A DNA stretch of 64,000 bases from Paracidovorax avenae ATCC 19860 (GCF_000176855.2 NC_015138.1:2232001-2296000), one strand, 5' to 3'; shown: positions 1 to 16,564, numbered from the stretch's first letter. The notes: generated from the sequence alone by a model not told the origin. Numbers and translations are program-made.

Positions 1-307
1 GAAGGCCCAGGAAGGCAAGCTCGGCATCGAGGAGATGACGGGCGGCACGTTCTCGATCTCCAATGGCGGCACCTTCGGTTCCATGTTGTCCACCCCCATC
101 ATCAACCCGCCCCAGTCGGCCATCCTGGGCGTGCACGCCACCAAGGACCGTGCCGTGGTGGAAAACGGCCAGATCGTGGTGCGCCCGATGAACTACCTGG
201 CGATGTCGTACGACCACCGCATCATCGACGGCCGCGAAGCCGTGCTGGGCCTGGTGGCGATGAAGGACGCGCTGGAAGATCCGGCCCGCCTGCTGTTCGA
301 TATTTGA
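1..307 (+). CDS. odhB: Dihydrolipoyllysine succinyltransferase (E2 of 2-oxoglutarate dehydrogenase), C-terminal part
   Basis: Only the last 101 codons lie in the window; the frame is open from base 2 and the gene begins upstream. The E2 enzyme transfers succinyl groups from lipoamide to CoA in the TCA cycle. The fragment is the end of the catalytic acyltransferase domain. It shows the family's signature SYDHRIIDG, whose His and Asp are the catalytic pair, and the preceding GTFSISNGG segment typical of 2-oxoacid dehydrogenase E2 cores. The lipoyl dehydrogenase gene follows 252 bp downstream on the same strand, the usual odhAB-lpd order in betaproteobacteria. A succinyl rather than acetyl substrate is inferred from that context. 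Confidence 0.9.
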   Translation, partial: KAQEGKLGIEEMTGGTFSISNGGTFGSMLSTPIINPPQSAILGVHATKDRAVVENGQIVVRPMNYLAMSYDHRIIDGREAVLGLVAMKDALEDPARLLFDI

Positions 308-337
308 TGGACCACCCCCCTGAGGCGCTGCGCGCCT

Positions 338-378
338 TCCCCCTTCTCTCGGATTGCTGCGCAATCCGGGAAGGGGGA
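338..378. repeat. Imperfect hairpin between odhB and lpdA (REP-like)
   Basis: A C-rich arm ending in CGGATTGC is separated by three bases from an arm beginning GCAATCCG and ending in a G run. The two arms pair over most of their length with a small bulge. It has no T-run, so it is not a classical terminator. It may be a dispersed REP-type element or an mRNA-stabilising or attenuating hairpin inside the odhB-lpdA transcript. The rest of the 308-559 gap shows no gene. Confidence 0.45.
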
Positions 379-559
379 CACCGCCAGCGCTGCGGGGCGG
401 CCCTTGCGCGGCGGTTGCTGGCCCGGGCCCCGCGCATGGCGCGGGCTGGGGTGTTACACAGCGCCGTGAATACCGAAATCCATTGACAGACCCACATGCA
501 CGGTTGGCCTCGGGTCAGCCGGCGGTGGGTCTTTCTCCAACTGACACAGTGAGAACGAC

Positions 560-1987
<1,428 letters not shown>

Positions 1988-2023
1988 CCGTGCGCCGATC
2001 GGGAGCGCGCCGCGCTCCCCCCG

Positions 2024-2066
2024 GGCTGCCGGCGCGCACATCCGTGTGCCGGCAGCCGTTGTTTTT
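2024..2066 (+). terminator. Rho-independent terminator after lpdA
   Basis: A perfect 10-bp stem (GGCTGCCGGC pairing with GCCGGCAGCC) with a 14-base loop is followed by GTTGTTTTT. It lies 36 bp after the lpdA stop and ends the odh operon. Confidence 0.85.
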
Positions 2067-2107
2067 CGTGTGGATGCGCGGTCGATGATTGCGCGGGAGA
2101 GACGTCC

Positions 2108-3205
2108 GTGAACGTGAAGCAGGCGTATGAGGCCGAGCTGGCCGCCAAGGGGTTCCGCAGCGACCCGGCCCAGCTGAGGGCGGTCGAGGCGCTGCAGCGC
2201 TGCGCGGACGACTGGGCGGCGTACAAGGAAAAGCGCTCCAACGCCCTGAAGAAGCTCATCCACCGCCCCGATGTGCCGCGCGGCGTGTACATGTACGGGG
2301 GCGTGGGCCGCGGCAAGAGCTTCCTGATGGACTGCTTCTTCAACGCCGTGCCCATCCGCCGCAAGGTGCGCCTGCATTTCCACGAGTTCATGCGCGAAGT
2401 GCACCGCGAACTGGCGGGCCTGCAGGGCACGGTGAACCCGCTGGACGTGCTGGGCGAGCGCATCGCCAAGCGCTACAAGCTCATCTGCTTCGACGAATTC
2501 CATGTGGCGGACATCACGGACGCGATGATCCTGCACCGCCTCCTGGCGGCGCTGTTCGACAACGACGTGGGTTTCGTCACCACGTCCAACTTCAAACCCG
2601 ACGACCTGTACCCGGGCGGCCTGCACCGCGACCGCATCCTTCCGGCCATCGATCTGCTCAACGAAAAGCTGGAGGTGGTGAACGTGGACAACGGTACCGA
2701 CTACCGGCGCCGCACGCTGGAGCAGGTCCGGCTCTACCACTGCCCGCTGGGCCCGCAGGCCGAGGCCGAGATGGAGGCCGCCTTCGACCAGCTCGCCGAA
2801 AGCCGCGACGAGGATCCGGTGCTGCACATCGAGGCGCGCGAGATCCGCGCCCGCCGCAAGGCCAGCGGCGTGGTGTGGTTCGATTTCGACGTGCTGTGCG
2901 GCGGCCCGCGCTCGCAGAACGACTACCTGGAAATCGCGTCGCAGTTCCATACCGTGCTGCTGTCCAATGTGCCCTACATGCCCGTGGCGATGGCATCCCC
3001 GGCCCGGCGCTTCACCTGGCTGGTGGACGTGCTCTACGACCGGCGCGTCAAGCTCATCCTGTCGGCCGCCGTGCCGCCCGAACAGCTCTACACCGAAGGG
3101 CCGCTCGCGCACGAGTTTCCCCGCACCGTGTCACGCCTCAATGAAATGCAGTCCAAGGAATTCCTGGCGCTCGAGCGCCGGGTGGTGGACACGGGGCTGA
3201 CCTGA
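2108..3205 (+). CDS. zapE: Cell division protein ZapE (AFG1-like ATPase)
   Basis: A 365-aa P-loop ATPase of the AFG1/ZapE family, which in E. coli associates with the Z-ring and affects FtsZ assembly under stress. The Walker A motif is GGVGRGKS near residue 64, and the Walker B-like motif is LICFDEFHVAD near residue 127. The conserved TSNFKPDDLYPGGLHRDRILP stretch of the family is present near residue 158. The assigned start is GTG at 2108, preceded by GGGAGAGACG as ribosome-binding site. Length matches ZapE. A small exported protein follows 23 bp downstream and may be co-transcribed. Confidence 0.93.
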   Translation: MNVKQAYEAELAAKGFRSDPAQLRAVEALQRCADDWAAYKEKRSNALKKLIHRPDVPRGVYMYGGVGRGKSFLMDCFFNAVPIRRKVRLHFHEFMREVHRELAGLQGTVNPLDVLGERIAKRYKLICFDEFHVADITDAMILHRLLAALFDNDVGFVTTSNFKPDDLYPGGLHRDRILPAIDLLNEKLEVVNVDNGTDYRRRTLEQVRLYHCPLGPQAEAEMEAAFDQLAESRDEDPVLHIEAREIRARRKASGVVWFDFDVLCGGPRSQNDYLEIASQFHTVLLSNVPYMPVAMASPARRFTWLVDVLYDRRVKLILSAAVPPEQLYTEGPLAHEFPRTVSRLNEMQSKEFLALERRVVDTGLT

Positions 3206-3228
3206 AGTCGCCCGCAAAGGATTTCCGC

Positions 3229-3978
3229 ATGCCGAACTCTTCCCCGTCTTCCTTTCTCCGCCCCTTCGCACTGATGTCGGCCTGGGCGCTCCTCGCCGTG
3301 GCCGGCCCGGCGGCGGCCGCAGCCCAGGACGATGCCGAGCAGGCCCGGTCCGCGTTCGAGGCGGCGCAAACGGCCAGGACCGCGGAGCGCAAGCGCATCC
3401 AGCAGGAGCGTTCCGCGCTCGAGGCGCGCAAGAAGAAGGAAGAGGCGGTCTGCTACCAGCGGTTTTCCGTGGAGGACTGCCTGGAGACGGTGCGCTCCCA
3501 GGTGCGTGATGCGGAGGCGGTGCTGCGCAAGCGGGAGGTGGAACTGAACAACGCGGAGCGGCGCGAGAAGGCCGCGCTGCGGATGCAGTCCATCGAGCAG
3601 AAGCAGGCCGAGCAGCGGCAGAAGATCGAAAGCGGGGAACGCCCGGCGCCCATGCGCGCCGAGTCGCGCTCCCAGAACCAGGCCGAGGACCGCGCACGGC
3701 GCGAGGAGGAAGCGCGTACCCGTGCGGCGCAGCAGCGGGCACGCGAAGAATCCCACCGCACTACCGAGGCCGAGCGCGCCGCCTCGCAGCCGGCACGCTC
3801 CGCCGAGGCGCGGGCGCGCTATGAGGCCAAGCAGCAGGCCGCACGGGAGCGACGGGAAAAGCGCGAGCGCGCCAATGCCGAAGCGGCGGCCTCGGGCCGC
3901 AAACCGGCGGCTCCCCTGCCGGAGCCGGCCGATCCCGCTCCCCCGCCGGCGCCGGCCGGTTCCGCGCCGGCCCGCTGA
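3229..3978 (+). CDS. Exported coiled-coil protein of unknown function
   Basis: 249 aa. The first ~32 residues form a Sec signal peptide: a hydrophobic stretch (FALMSAWALLAVAGPAAAAA) with a likely cleavage after AAA-Q. The mature part is almost entirely charged and helical, rich in Glu, Arg, Gln and Ala, and strongly predicted by eye as coiled coil. It contains a Cys pair (residues about 75 and 84) and ends in a Pro/Ala-rich tail. Start ATG 3229 has AAAGGA seven bases upstream. Such proteins are common beside zapE in Comamonadaceae, but I know no function. Low-complexity composition makes homology calls unreliable. Confidence 0.75.
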   Translation: MPNSSPSSFLRPFALMSAWALLAVAGPAAAAAQDDAEQARSAFEAAQTARTAERKRIQQERSALEARKKKEEAVCYQRFSVEDCLETVRSQVRDAEAVLRKREVELNNAERREKAALRMQSIEQKQAEQRQKIESGERPAPMRAESRSQNQAEDRARREEEARTRAAQQRAREESHRTTEAERAASQPARSAEARARYEAKQQAARERREKRERANAEAAASGRKPAAPLPEPADPAPPPAPAGSAPAR

Positions 3979-4027
3979 CCGGGCGGACGGGCCGCATTCC
4001 CGGCTGCCGGCATGCGCCCGGTCCAGC

Positions 4028-4831
4028 TCATCGCTGGGCGGGCGGTGGCCGCACGCCTCCCGATGCGGCGGCCTCCACGAGCGCCTCGATCTTCACGATG
4101 GCGAGCGACAGGTTGTCGCCGCCTCCGCGTGCGCGGCTGCGTGCCTTTTCGATGAGGAATTCCGTCGCTTCGCGCGGGGTGAGCGAGTCCACGACGGAGC
4201 CGAGTTCCGCGGGTGAGAAGTAATGCCACACCCCGTCGCTGCAGGCCATCAGCGTGTCGCCGGGCACCAGTTGCGGGATGGTGTGGATGGCCACGGGCGG
4301 GTCGCTCTCGGTGCCCAGGCACCCCACCAGGATGTTGGAGTGCGGATGGGTATTGGCCTCGGCCTCGGTGATCTCGCCGCGGTCCACCAGCGCCTGGACG
4401 TAGGAGTGGTCGCTGGTGCGGTGGATGAGCTGGGAGCCCCGGAAGTGGTAGATGCGCGAGTCGCCCGCATGCGCCCAGTAGCAGTCGCCGCGGGGATGGA
4501 TGAGGAAGGCCGCCACAGTGCTGTGGGGCTCCTGCTCCGCGGAAATGGCCGTCAGGCGGATCACGATGTGCGCTTCTTCCACCATGTGCCGGAGCATGGC
4601 GACCGGATCGTCGCTGTCCGGCGCATAGCGTTCGAAGAGCTGGCGCGCGGTCATCATGACCTGGTCGGAGGCCTTGCGCCCCCCGCTGCGGCCACCCATG
4701 CCGTCGGCCACCACGCCGAGCACGCAGCCGTTGTGCCGGGGATGCGCGATCAGCGCCACCTGGTCCTGCTGGTAGTCGCGGTCGCCTTTATGGATACCGG
4801 TCGACGCAGTGAGACGAAACGGTTTGGTCAT
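4028..4831 (-). CDS. PP2C-family protein serine/threonine phosphatase
   Basis: 267 aa, a single PP2C catalytic domain with no transmembrane segment. Metal-binding and catalytic motifs are all visible: GDRDYQQDQ near the N-terminus, VVADGMGG, GDSRIYHF, MACSDGVWHYF and the final GGDNLSLAIV. It would dephosphorylate Ser/Thr phosphoproteins; bacterial homologues often antagonise a Hanks-type kinase, but no kinase gene is nearby. The gene converges with the coiled-coil protein (50 bp gap) and diverges from the helicase gene at 4960. Start ATG 4831 gives the standard PP2C N-terminus. Confidence 0.9.
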   Translation of the reverse strand: MTKPFRLTASTGIHKGDRDYQQDQVALIAHPRHNGCVLGVVADGMGGRSGGRKASDQVMMTARQLFERYAPDSDDPVAMLRHMVEEAHIVIRLTAISAEQEPHSTVAAFLIHPRGDCYWAHAGDSRIYHFRGSQLIHRTSDHSYVQALVDRGEITEAEANTHPHSNILVGCLGTESDPPVAIHTIPQLVPGDTLMACSDGVWHYFSPAELGSVVDSLTPREATEFLIEKARSRARGGGDNLSLAIVKIEALVEAAASGGVRPPPAQR

Positions 4832-4959
4832 GGCGGTATCGGAAGGGGCGGGAAAAAGGCGGCGGTGGGCCGGGGAGCGGGCCGGGAGCCCTATTATCGA
4901 GGGATGGACCGCGTTTTCTGTGAACTGTCTCGCGCCTGCGGCGTCCCGCGGAGCCGCGG

Positions 4960-7191
4960 TTGAGCGCCGGGGCGGAACACCCCGGCACGCTCCTGCAGGC
5001 GGTGTCGGCCGCTTTCGCGGAAGACGGGCCGCTGGCGATCGCGCAGGCGCGCTTCCAGCCGCGGGCGGGGCAGGCCGCGATGGCCGCGGCCGTCGCGGAA
5101 ACCATCGACCGGGGCGGGGCGCTCGTCGTGGAGGCCGGCACGGGTGTCGGGAAGACCTTCGCCTACCTGGTGCCCGCGCTGCTCAGCGGGGAGCGCGTGC
5201 TGATCTCCACCGCCACCAAGGCGCTGCAGGACCAGCTCCACAGCCGCGATCTGCCCCGGCTGCTGCAGGCGCTGGCATTGCCCGCGCGCACGGCCCTGCT
5301 CAAGGGGCGCGGCAGCTATCTGTGCCTGCACCGGCTGGGCATCGCGCGGCAGCATCCTTCGGCGGCCGACCCGGCCGTCGCCCGCGTGCTCGCACGTGCG
5401 GAAGTGTGGGCCCATGCCACCGCCACGGGCGATCTCGCGGAACTGCCGGGCTGGGACGAGCGGTCGGCCGCGACGCCGCTGTTCACCTCCACGCGCGACA
5501 ACTGCCTGGGCTCGTCCTGCCCGCGCTTTCGCGAATGCCATGTGTACCAGGCCCGGCGCGAGGCGATGGCGGCCGACGTGGTGGTCATCAACCACCATCT
5601 CTTCTTCGCGGACCACGCCATCCGCGGATCGGGCGTGGCGGAACTGCTGCCCAGCGTGCGCGTGGTGGTGTTCGACGAGGCCCACCAGCTCAACGAGACG
5701 GGCGTGCAGTTCATGGGCACGCAGATGGGTTCCTCGCACTGGCTGGATCTCGCGCGCGACGTGCTGGCCGCGGGGCTGCAGTTCGCACGGGGCCTGGCGG
5801 ACTGGCAGGGCGCCGCCGCCGCGCTGGAGCGGGCCGCGCGCGACTGGCGCATGGCTGCGGGAGCGCGTGCGCCGGGAACGCGCCTGCGCTGGTCGGGGCC
5901 CGTGCCCGACGGTGTGGAGCGTGCAGCCTGGGACGACGCACTCGGCCGGTTGTCGGCCGCGGCGCGCGAGGCGCTGGCGGCGCTCGACACGGTCAGCGAG
6001 ATCGCACCCGACTTCGTGCGGCTGCATGAACGCTGCGTGGAACTGATGGAGCGGCTCGCCCTGTTCCTGGACCCGGCCCCGCCGGATGCCGTGCGCTGGG
6101 TGGAGGCCGGGCAGCACCAGGTGCGCGCCCATCTGGTGCCCCTGGACATCGCGCAGCCGCTGCGCAGGCTGTGGTTTCCGCACGAAGAGACTGCAGGGCC
6201 GTCCACCGATGCCGATGCTGGCACCGGGCCCGGGCCGGCCCATGACTCGCCGGACGACCTGCCCTGGAGCGACGAGGGCGGCGCCCCCGATCCGTGGACA
6301 GCGCCCGTCCCCGGCTCCGCGCTGCCGGCCCCGGGGGCTGCGGCGCTCCCTGGTGCGGGCTCCGGCGAGGGGGGCGGGCGCCCGCGTGCCTGGGTTTTCA
6401 CCTCGGCCACGCTGGGCGACGATGCCTCGCTGAAATGGTTCACGGCGGCCTGCGGGCTGGAGGGCGCGCGCGTGCTGCAGGTCCCCAGCCCCTTCGACTA
6501 CGCAGCCCAGGCCGCGCTCTACGTGCCGCGCCAGCTGCCTTCCCCGTCCGATCCGGGCCACGGGGCCGCGGTGGCGCGCTGGGCGGGCGATGCCGCGCGC
6601 ATACTCGGCGGGCGCACGCTGGTGCTGACGACTACATTGAAGGCCCTGCGCACGATCGGCGACGCACTGCGGGAGCGCTTTCCCGACGGTTCCGGCATCG
6701 AGGTGCTGGTGCAGGGCGACTGGCCCAAGCGCCGGCTGATGGAGCGCTTCCGCGAGGCCGATGCCGGCGGGGACCGCCCGGGCTGCGTGCTGGTGGCGTC
6801 CGCCTCGTTCTGGGAAGGCTTCGACGTGCCCGGCGATGCGCTGCAGCTGGTGGTGATCGACAAGCTGCCGTTCCCGCCGCCCGGCGATCCGGTGGTCGAG
6901 GCGCGGTCGCAGCGCCTGGAGCAGGAGGGAAAGAGCGCGTTCCGGCATTTCGCGCTGCCGGATGCGGCCATCGCGCTCAAGCAGGGTGCCGGGCGGCTGA
7001 TCCGCAACGAGCAGGACCGGGGCCTGCTGGCGGTTGCCGATGCCCGGCTGGTGACCATGGGCTACGGCAAGCGGCTGCTGGCCGCGCTGCCGCCCATGCG
7101 CAGGATTCAGGACGAGGCGGAGTGGGACGAGGCGCTGCGCGGCCTGGCGGCCGTCACCAGACCTTCCACCACGGTTCTTCCTTCGCCTTGA
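4960..7191 (+). CDS. DinG/YoaA-type ATP-dependent DNA helicase
   Basis: 743 aa superfamily 2 helicase of the XPD/DinG group, which unwinds DNA 5'-3' in repair. Walker A is VEAGTGVGKTFAYLVP near residue 52. The DEAH box is VVVFDEAHQLNET near residue 236. Between them sits the Fe-S cluster cysteine set (Cys near residue 121, then NCLGSSCPRFREC). The helicase C-terminal motifs are FTSATLGDD, SFWEGFDVPGD and QGAGRLIR. An Ala/Pro/Gly-rich insertion around residues 410-475 is longer than usual. The start used is TTG 4960; a GTG or TTG start nearby is possible. The 3' end overlaps the convergent bamD gene by 38 bp. Confidence 0.9.
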   Translation: MSAGAEHPGTLLQAVSAAFAEDGPLAIAQARFQPRAGQAAMAAAVAETIDRGGALVVEAGTGVGKTFAYLVPALLSGERVLISTATKALQDQLHSRDLPRLLQALALPARTALLKGRGSYLCLHRLGIARQHPSAADPAVARVLARAEVWAHATATGDLAELPGWDERSAATPLFTSTRDNCLGSSCPRFRECHVYQARREAMAADVVVINHHLFFADHAIRGSGVAELLPSVRVVVFDEAHQLNETGVQFMGTQMGSSHWLDLARDVLAAGLQFARGLADWQGAAAALERAARDWRMAAGARAPGTRLRWSGPVPDGVERAAWDDALGRLSAAAREALAALDTVSEIAPDFVRLHERCVELMERLALFLDPAPPDAVRWVEAGQHQVRAHLVPLDIAQPLRRLWFPHEETAGPSTDADAGTGPGPAHDSPDDLPWSDEGGAPDPWTAPVPGSALPAPGAAALPGAGSGEGGGRPRAWVFTSATLGDDASLKWFTAACGLEGARVLQVPSPFDYAAQAALYVPRQLPSPSDPGHGAAVARWAGDAARILGGRTLVLTTTLKALRTIGDALRERFPDGSGIEVLVQGDWPKRRLMERFREADAGGDRPGCVLVASASFWEGFDVPGDALQLVVIDKLPFPPPGDPVVEARSQRLEQEGKSAFRHFALPDAAIALKQGAGRLIRNEQDRGLLAVADARLVTMGYGKRLLAALPPMRRIQDEAEWDEALRGLAAVTRPSTTVLPSP

Positions 7192-7951
7192 ACCCGTTGC
7201 GCATGTATTCGCTCTGCGGGTAGGAGGCGGCCATCACGCGCTGCGCGTCGTCGCGCAGCTGGGTCATGCCGAGCGCGTCGTAGGACTTGATGAGGATGTA
7301 GAGCGCTTCCTCGAGCGCGGGCACGTCCTTGTAGTCGGCCAGGGCGATCTGTGCGCGGTTGATGGCGGCCACGTAGGCGCCGCGCTGGTAGTAGTAGCGG
7401 GCCACATGGACCTCGTACTGCGCGAGGGAGTTGACGATGTACGTCATGCGCTGCTGCGCGTCGCGCGCGTAGCGCGAATCGGGGAAGCGGGTGACGAGCT
7501 CGCGGAAGGATTCGAACGAATCCTTGGCAGCCTTCTGGTCGCGCTCGGACAGGTCCTGGCGCGACAGCCAGGAGAACAGCCCGAGGTTGTCGTTGAAGTT
7601 GACCAGCCCCTTCAGGTAGAGCGCATAGTCGTAGGCCGGGCTCGCGGGGTGCAGCTTCATGAAGCGGTCCAGCGTGGCGATCGCCTGGGCCTTCTCGCCG
7701 CCCTTGTACTGGGCGTAGGCCTTTTCCAGCTGGGCCTGCTGCGCGAGCGGGGTGCCGGCGGCGCGGCCCTCGAGCTTCTCGAACAGCGGGACGGCCTTGT
7801 CGTAGGAGTTGCTGTTCAGCTCGTCCCGCGCCTCGGAATAGATGCGGTTGGGGCTCCAGCCCGCGGTCTTGTCTTCGGTGGTGCTGGAGCAGCCCGCGAG
7901 CACGCCTGCGGCAAGCAGGGTGGTCAAGAGCGGCAGGGAAAAACGCGGCAT
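7154..7951 (-). CDS. bamD: Outer membrane assembly lipoprotein BamD
   Basis: 265 aa. Start ATG 7951 is chosen because it gives a clean lipoprotein signal peptide ending LAAGVLAGC, with Cys21 as the lipidated residue; the upstream extension of this frame has no such signal. BamD is the essential TPR lipoprotein of the β-barrel assembly machine and contacts BamA on the periplasmic face of the outer membrane. TPR-like helices run through the mature protein (for example EKLEGRAAGTPLAQQAQLEKA and the segment ending SYDALGMTQ). Divergent from dnaE with a 143-bp gap; its 3' end overlaps the helicase gene on the other strand. Confidence 0.95.
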   Translation of the reverse strand: MPRFSLPLLTTLLAAGVLAGCSSTTEDKTAGWSPNRIYSEARDELNSNSYDKAVPLFEKLEGRAAGTPLAQQAQLEKAYAQYKGGEKAQAIATLDRFMKLHPASPAYDYALYLKGLVNFNDNLGLFSWLSRQDLSERDQKAAKDSFESFRELVTRFPDSRYARDAQQRMTYIVNSLAQYEVHVARYYYQRGAYVAAINRAQIALADYKDVPALEEALYILIKSYDALGMTQLRDDAQRVMAASYPQSEYMRNGFKAKEEPWWKVW

Positions 7952-8094
7952 GGCAGCGGCTTTCTGACAATCGGTGAAGGGAGGCCGGCGCACGCCCGGC
8001 GCGGTGCGGCGGGCTGCGGACAACGGGCCATTGTACCGGCCGGGCAGCACCCCACTGCGGGCCCGGGATGGGGCGGATTCCTACAATAGCCCCC

Positions 8095-11640
<3,546 letters not shown>

Positions 11641-11840
11641 GATGCCTGGCGGGCGCGTTCCACGGTGCGGGCTTGAAATCCCGGCGCGCGCCGGCAACTG
11701 GAACGTCGCGTCTTTCTCCGGCGGATTCCCGCCCATGCCGCGCGGCATGCGAAACCGTGTCGCAAGACCGGAATTTGCACCCCCGCAATGGGCTTTTTCG
11801 CTCTGGGGCAAACTGTCCCGGACGCTCTAGAATGGTCCGC

Positions 11841-12200
11841 ATGGCAACTAAACCACCTTCCATGACCCCGACGCCTCCCACGGGAGTGCCGTCGCGGGAC
11901 GATGGCGGCTCGGTCGTGCTCGAGAGGCGCACGCAAAGGACCCAGCCGCCCCAGATGTACCAGGTGGTGATGCTGAACGACGACTACACGCCCATGGAGT
12001 TCGTGATCGTCGTGCTGCAGGAGTTCTTCGGCAAGGACCGCGAAGCGGCCACGCAGATCATGCTGAAGATCCACCTGGACGGTAAAGGCGTATGTGGTGT
12101 GTATTCGCGCGACGTCGCCGCCACCAAGGTCGAACAGGTGCGCGAAGCCGCGCACAAGGCGGGCCACCCGCTGCAATGCCTGAGCGAGCCGGTTGAATAA
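11841..12200 (+). CDS. clpS: ATP-dependent Clp protease adaptor ClpS
   Basis: 119 aa. ClpS binds N-degron substrates and the N-domain of ClpA. The conserved core is present: [17 protein letters not shown], the substrate-pocket motif, followed by [16 protein letters not shown] and the helix [16 protein letters not shown]. The N-terminal ~35 residues are a flexible Pro/Thr-rich extension. The start is uncertain between ATG 11832 and ATG 11841; neither has a strong ribosome-binding site, and 11841 gives the N-terminus MATKPP. clpA begins 58 bp downstream on the same strand. Confidence 0.95.
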   Translation: MATKPPSMTPTPPTGVPSRDDGGSVVLERRTQRTQPPQMYQVVMLNDDYTPMEFVIVVLQEFFGKDREAATQIMLKIHLDGKGVCGVYSRDVAATKVEQVREAAHKAGHPLQCLSEPVE

Positions 12201-12258
12201 CCGGTCCCGGGTCCCGATCTATCGTTATCCCTTCCCCCGCAAGCACAAAGGAGTTCAC

Positions 12259-14607
<2,349 letters not shown>

Positions 14608-14649
14608 CGGCCCCCGCCCGCCATGCGCCGGTGCCCCACGGCACCGCGC

Positions 14650-14689
14650 CGAGCCCGCAGTCCCGACAGGGGCTCGCGGGCTTTTTCCT
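14650..14689 (+). terminator. Rho-independent terminator after clpA
   Basis: GAGCCCGC pairs with GCGGGCT across a short loop and is followed by CTTTTTCC. It lies 43 bp past the clpA stop, ending the clpS-clpA unit. Confidence 0.8.
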
Positions 14690-14711
14690 TGGCGGGTGGC
14701 CTGGCGGTCCG

Positions 14712-15701
14712 TCAGCGCGGTGGCGGCGCCGCGGCGGCCGCCATGGACTCCCGCCGGAAGAAGGCGACGACGGCCGCGTTGAAGCCGTCATGGAACGCGG
14801 TGCGGTCGAAGCCGGGGCCATCCCGGCAGATCTCCGGCGCCTGGCGTGCCATGCCGTCGGAGCAGGGCGCCAGGAAGGCGAAGTGCGCCGCACCGCGGGC
14901 CACATGCCATTCGGGCGCCGTGGGCAGGCCGTCGCGGACGGCCCTCACGCTCTCCGGCGTGACGCCGTCGCCGCCGAGTTCCGAGGCCCAGAGCTGCAGG
15001 GGGATGCGCACAGTCCGCAGCCCCCGGGCGTCGAACACGCTGAGCGGGTCCACGACCACGGCGGCCCGTATCCTCGGGTCGGCAGGTGTGGCGGGCGGCA
15101 AGGCACCGCTGGCGATCTCGCGGCACAGCGGCAAGGGGGAGCCTGCCGGGCACAGGTCCCGCCGCAGCGCCCAGTCCGGCTGGGCGCCGGCCAGGGCCAG
15201 CGCCGTGTAGCCGCCGCGCGAGAAGCCGAAGATGCCCACCCACTGCGGCGCCAGCGCCGCGCGGCCCGGCCATCGGCCCAGCATGTAGTCCACGAGGCGG
15301 CGCATGTCTTCCGGCCGGGTGGTGAAGGCCGAAAGCTTTGTCTGCCGGCTCAGGTCCTGGAAGTTGTCGCCGGGATGGTGGACCGCCGCCACGACGAATC
15401 CTGCGTCGGCGAGCGCCTGCGCCGTGTCGTGGTGGCCCAGCGCCGAGCCGCCGGTGCCGTGCGACATGACGACCAGCGGCAGGCGCGAGCCCGCCACGGG
15501 GCAATCACGCACTCCCTGCAGCACCAGGGGCGGCAGCGCGATGGGTGCGGCCGGCGTGGCGCAGGGTGACCAGACGGCCCCCCGCAGTGCGGGGCCCTGT
15601 GCATCGGCAGGTACATCTATGAATGCAAGGCCCGCGGCATGGCCGGCGGGAGCGAGCACGGCGCAGAGGCTGGCCAGCAGCGCAGGGAGCAGTCTTTTCA
15701 T
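14712..15701 (-). CDS. Exported alpha/beta-hydrolase (dienelactone hydrolase-like)
   Basis: 329 aa. An N-terminal signal peptide (MKRLLPALLASLCAVLAPAGHA) sends it to the periplasm. The rest is an α/β-hydrolase. A β-strand and oxyanion region is followed by VVMSHGTGGSALGH, the nucleophile elbow is GFSRGGYTAL (Ser near residue 158), and the likely catalytic His is in HVARGAAHFAFL near the end. Related proteins are annotated as predicted dienelactone hydrolases or platelet-activating-factor acetylhydrolase-like; the substrate is unknown. The start codon overlaps the stop of the upstream AraC gene by 4 bp, so the two are translationally coupled. Confidence 0.85.
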   Translation of the reverse strand: MKRLLPALLASLCAVLAPAGHAAGLAFIDVPADAQGPALRGAVWSPCATPAAPIALPPLVLQGVRDCPVAGSRLPLVVMSHGTGGSALGHHDTAQALADAGFVVAAVHHPGDNFQDLSRQTKLSAFTTRPEDMRRLVDYMLGRWPGRAALAPQWVGIFGFSRGGYTALALAGAQPDWALRRDLCPAGSPLPLCREIASGALPPATPADPRIRAAVVVDPLSVFDARGLRTVRIPLQLWASELGGDGVTPESVRAVRDGLPTAPEWHVARGAAHFAFLAPCSDGMARQAPEICRDGPGFDRTAFHDGFNAAVVAFFRRESMAAAAAPPPR

Positions 15702-16564
15702 GGGGTTGCCGGGGTAGGGCGCACCGGAACGAGCAGGTCGGTGCGCAGTTCTGCAGGGGCCGCGTTGCGCGGCGAGTTCAGGTAATGCTCCAGCGCGGGC
15801 CGGTCATCGGGCTCGTAGCCGCTGGCCGGCAGCCAGCGGGCGTAAAGCGCATTGAACGCCGCGTTGATGCGGGTGTAGGGCCCGGCCAGGCGGTGGCAGG
15901 CGTACAGGCCCGCCGGAATGTCGATCCGTTCGATGTCCGGATGCATGGCGTGGGCCAGCGTCTCTGCCAGAGCCGCCGCGGCGTGATAGCACAGCCCGGA
16001 GCCGGGGTCCCCGGCATCCTCCCGGCACATGCCCAGCCACACCGTGCCGGGGAGTTCGCCGATCAGCCAGCGCAGTCGCCGATGCGTGTGGGGAATCGTG
16101 GCGGCGGGGCCGCGGTGCCGCAGGGCGAGCACCTGTTGCGCGGGCTGCTCGATGAGCCGCACGGTGGTCGCAGGGCTGCTGGCGGCAAGCCGCTCCTCAG
16201 GCGCGTCCGGCGCGAGGCGCTGCATGGCGGCCTGGAAGGCGCTGGGCGCCTGCCCGCTGAACTGGCTGAAGGCCCGCGAGAACGCCTGGGGGCTCTCGTA
16301 GCCGGAGGCCAGCGCGATCTCGGTCACGCTCAGCATGCCTTCCTGCAGCAGGCTGGCCGCGTGGGCCAGGCGCACGCGCCGCACCGTCACGGCCACGCTT
16401 TCGCCCGTAACCCCCGCATAGAGGCGGTGGAAGTGCCAGGGCGAGAAATGGGCCAGGGCGGCCAGGTCCTCGAGACGGTGCGTGGACAGCGGGTGCGCCA
16501 CGATGTGCGCCACCACGCGCGCGACCCGCGCCCTGTATCGGGCCTCCGCCCGGCTTGTCTTCAT
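15698..16564 (-). CDS. AraC-family regulator with C-terminal GyrI-like domain
   Basis: 288 aa. The two-helix-turn-helix AraC DNA-binding domain is at the N-terminus (about 10-110: DLAALAHFSPWHFHRLY and EIALASGYESPQAFSRAF). A GyrI-like/effector-binding domain (about 130-288) follows; it typically binds small hydrophobic ligands. This Rob/SoxS-like order is the reverse of classic AraC. The gene overlaps the exported hydrolase gene by 4 bp, so that gene is the obvious candidate target or partner. Confidence 0.88.
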   Translation of the reverse strand: MKTSRAEARYRARVARVVAHIVAHPLSTHRLEDLAALAHFSPWHFHRLYAGVTGESVAVTVRRVRLAHAASLLQEGMLSVTEIALASGYESPQAFSRAFSQFSGQAPSAFQAAMQRLAPDAPEERLAASSPATTVRLIEQPAQQVLALRHRGPAATIPHTHRRLRWLIGELPGTVWLGMCREDAGDPGSGLCYHAAAALAETLAHAMHPDIERIDIPAGLYACHRLAGPYTRINAAFNALYARWLPASGYEPDDRPALEHYLNSPRNAAPAELRTDLLVPVRPTPATP

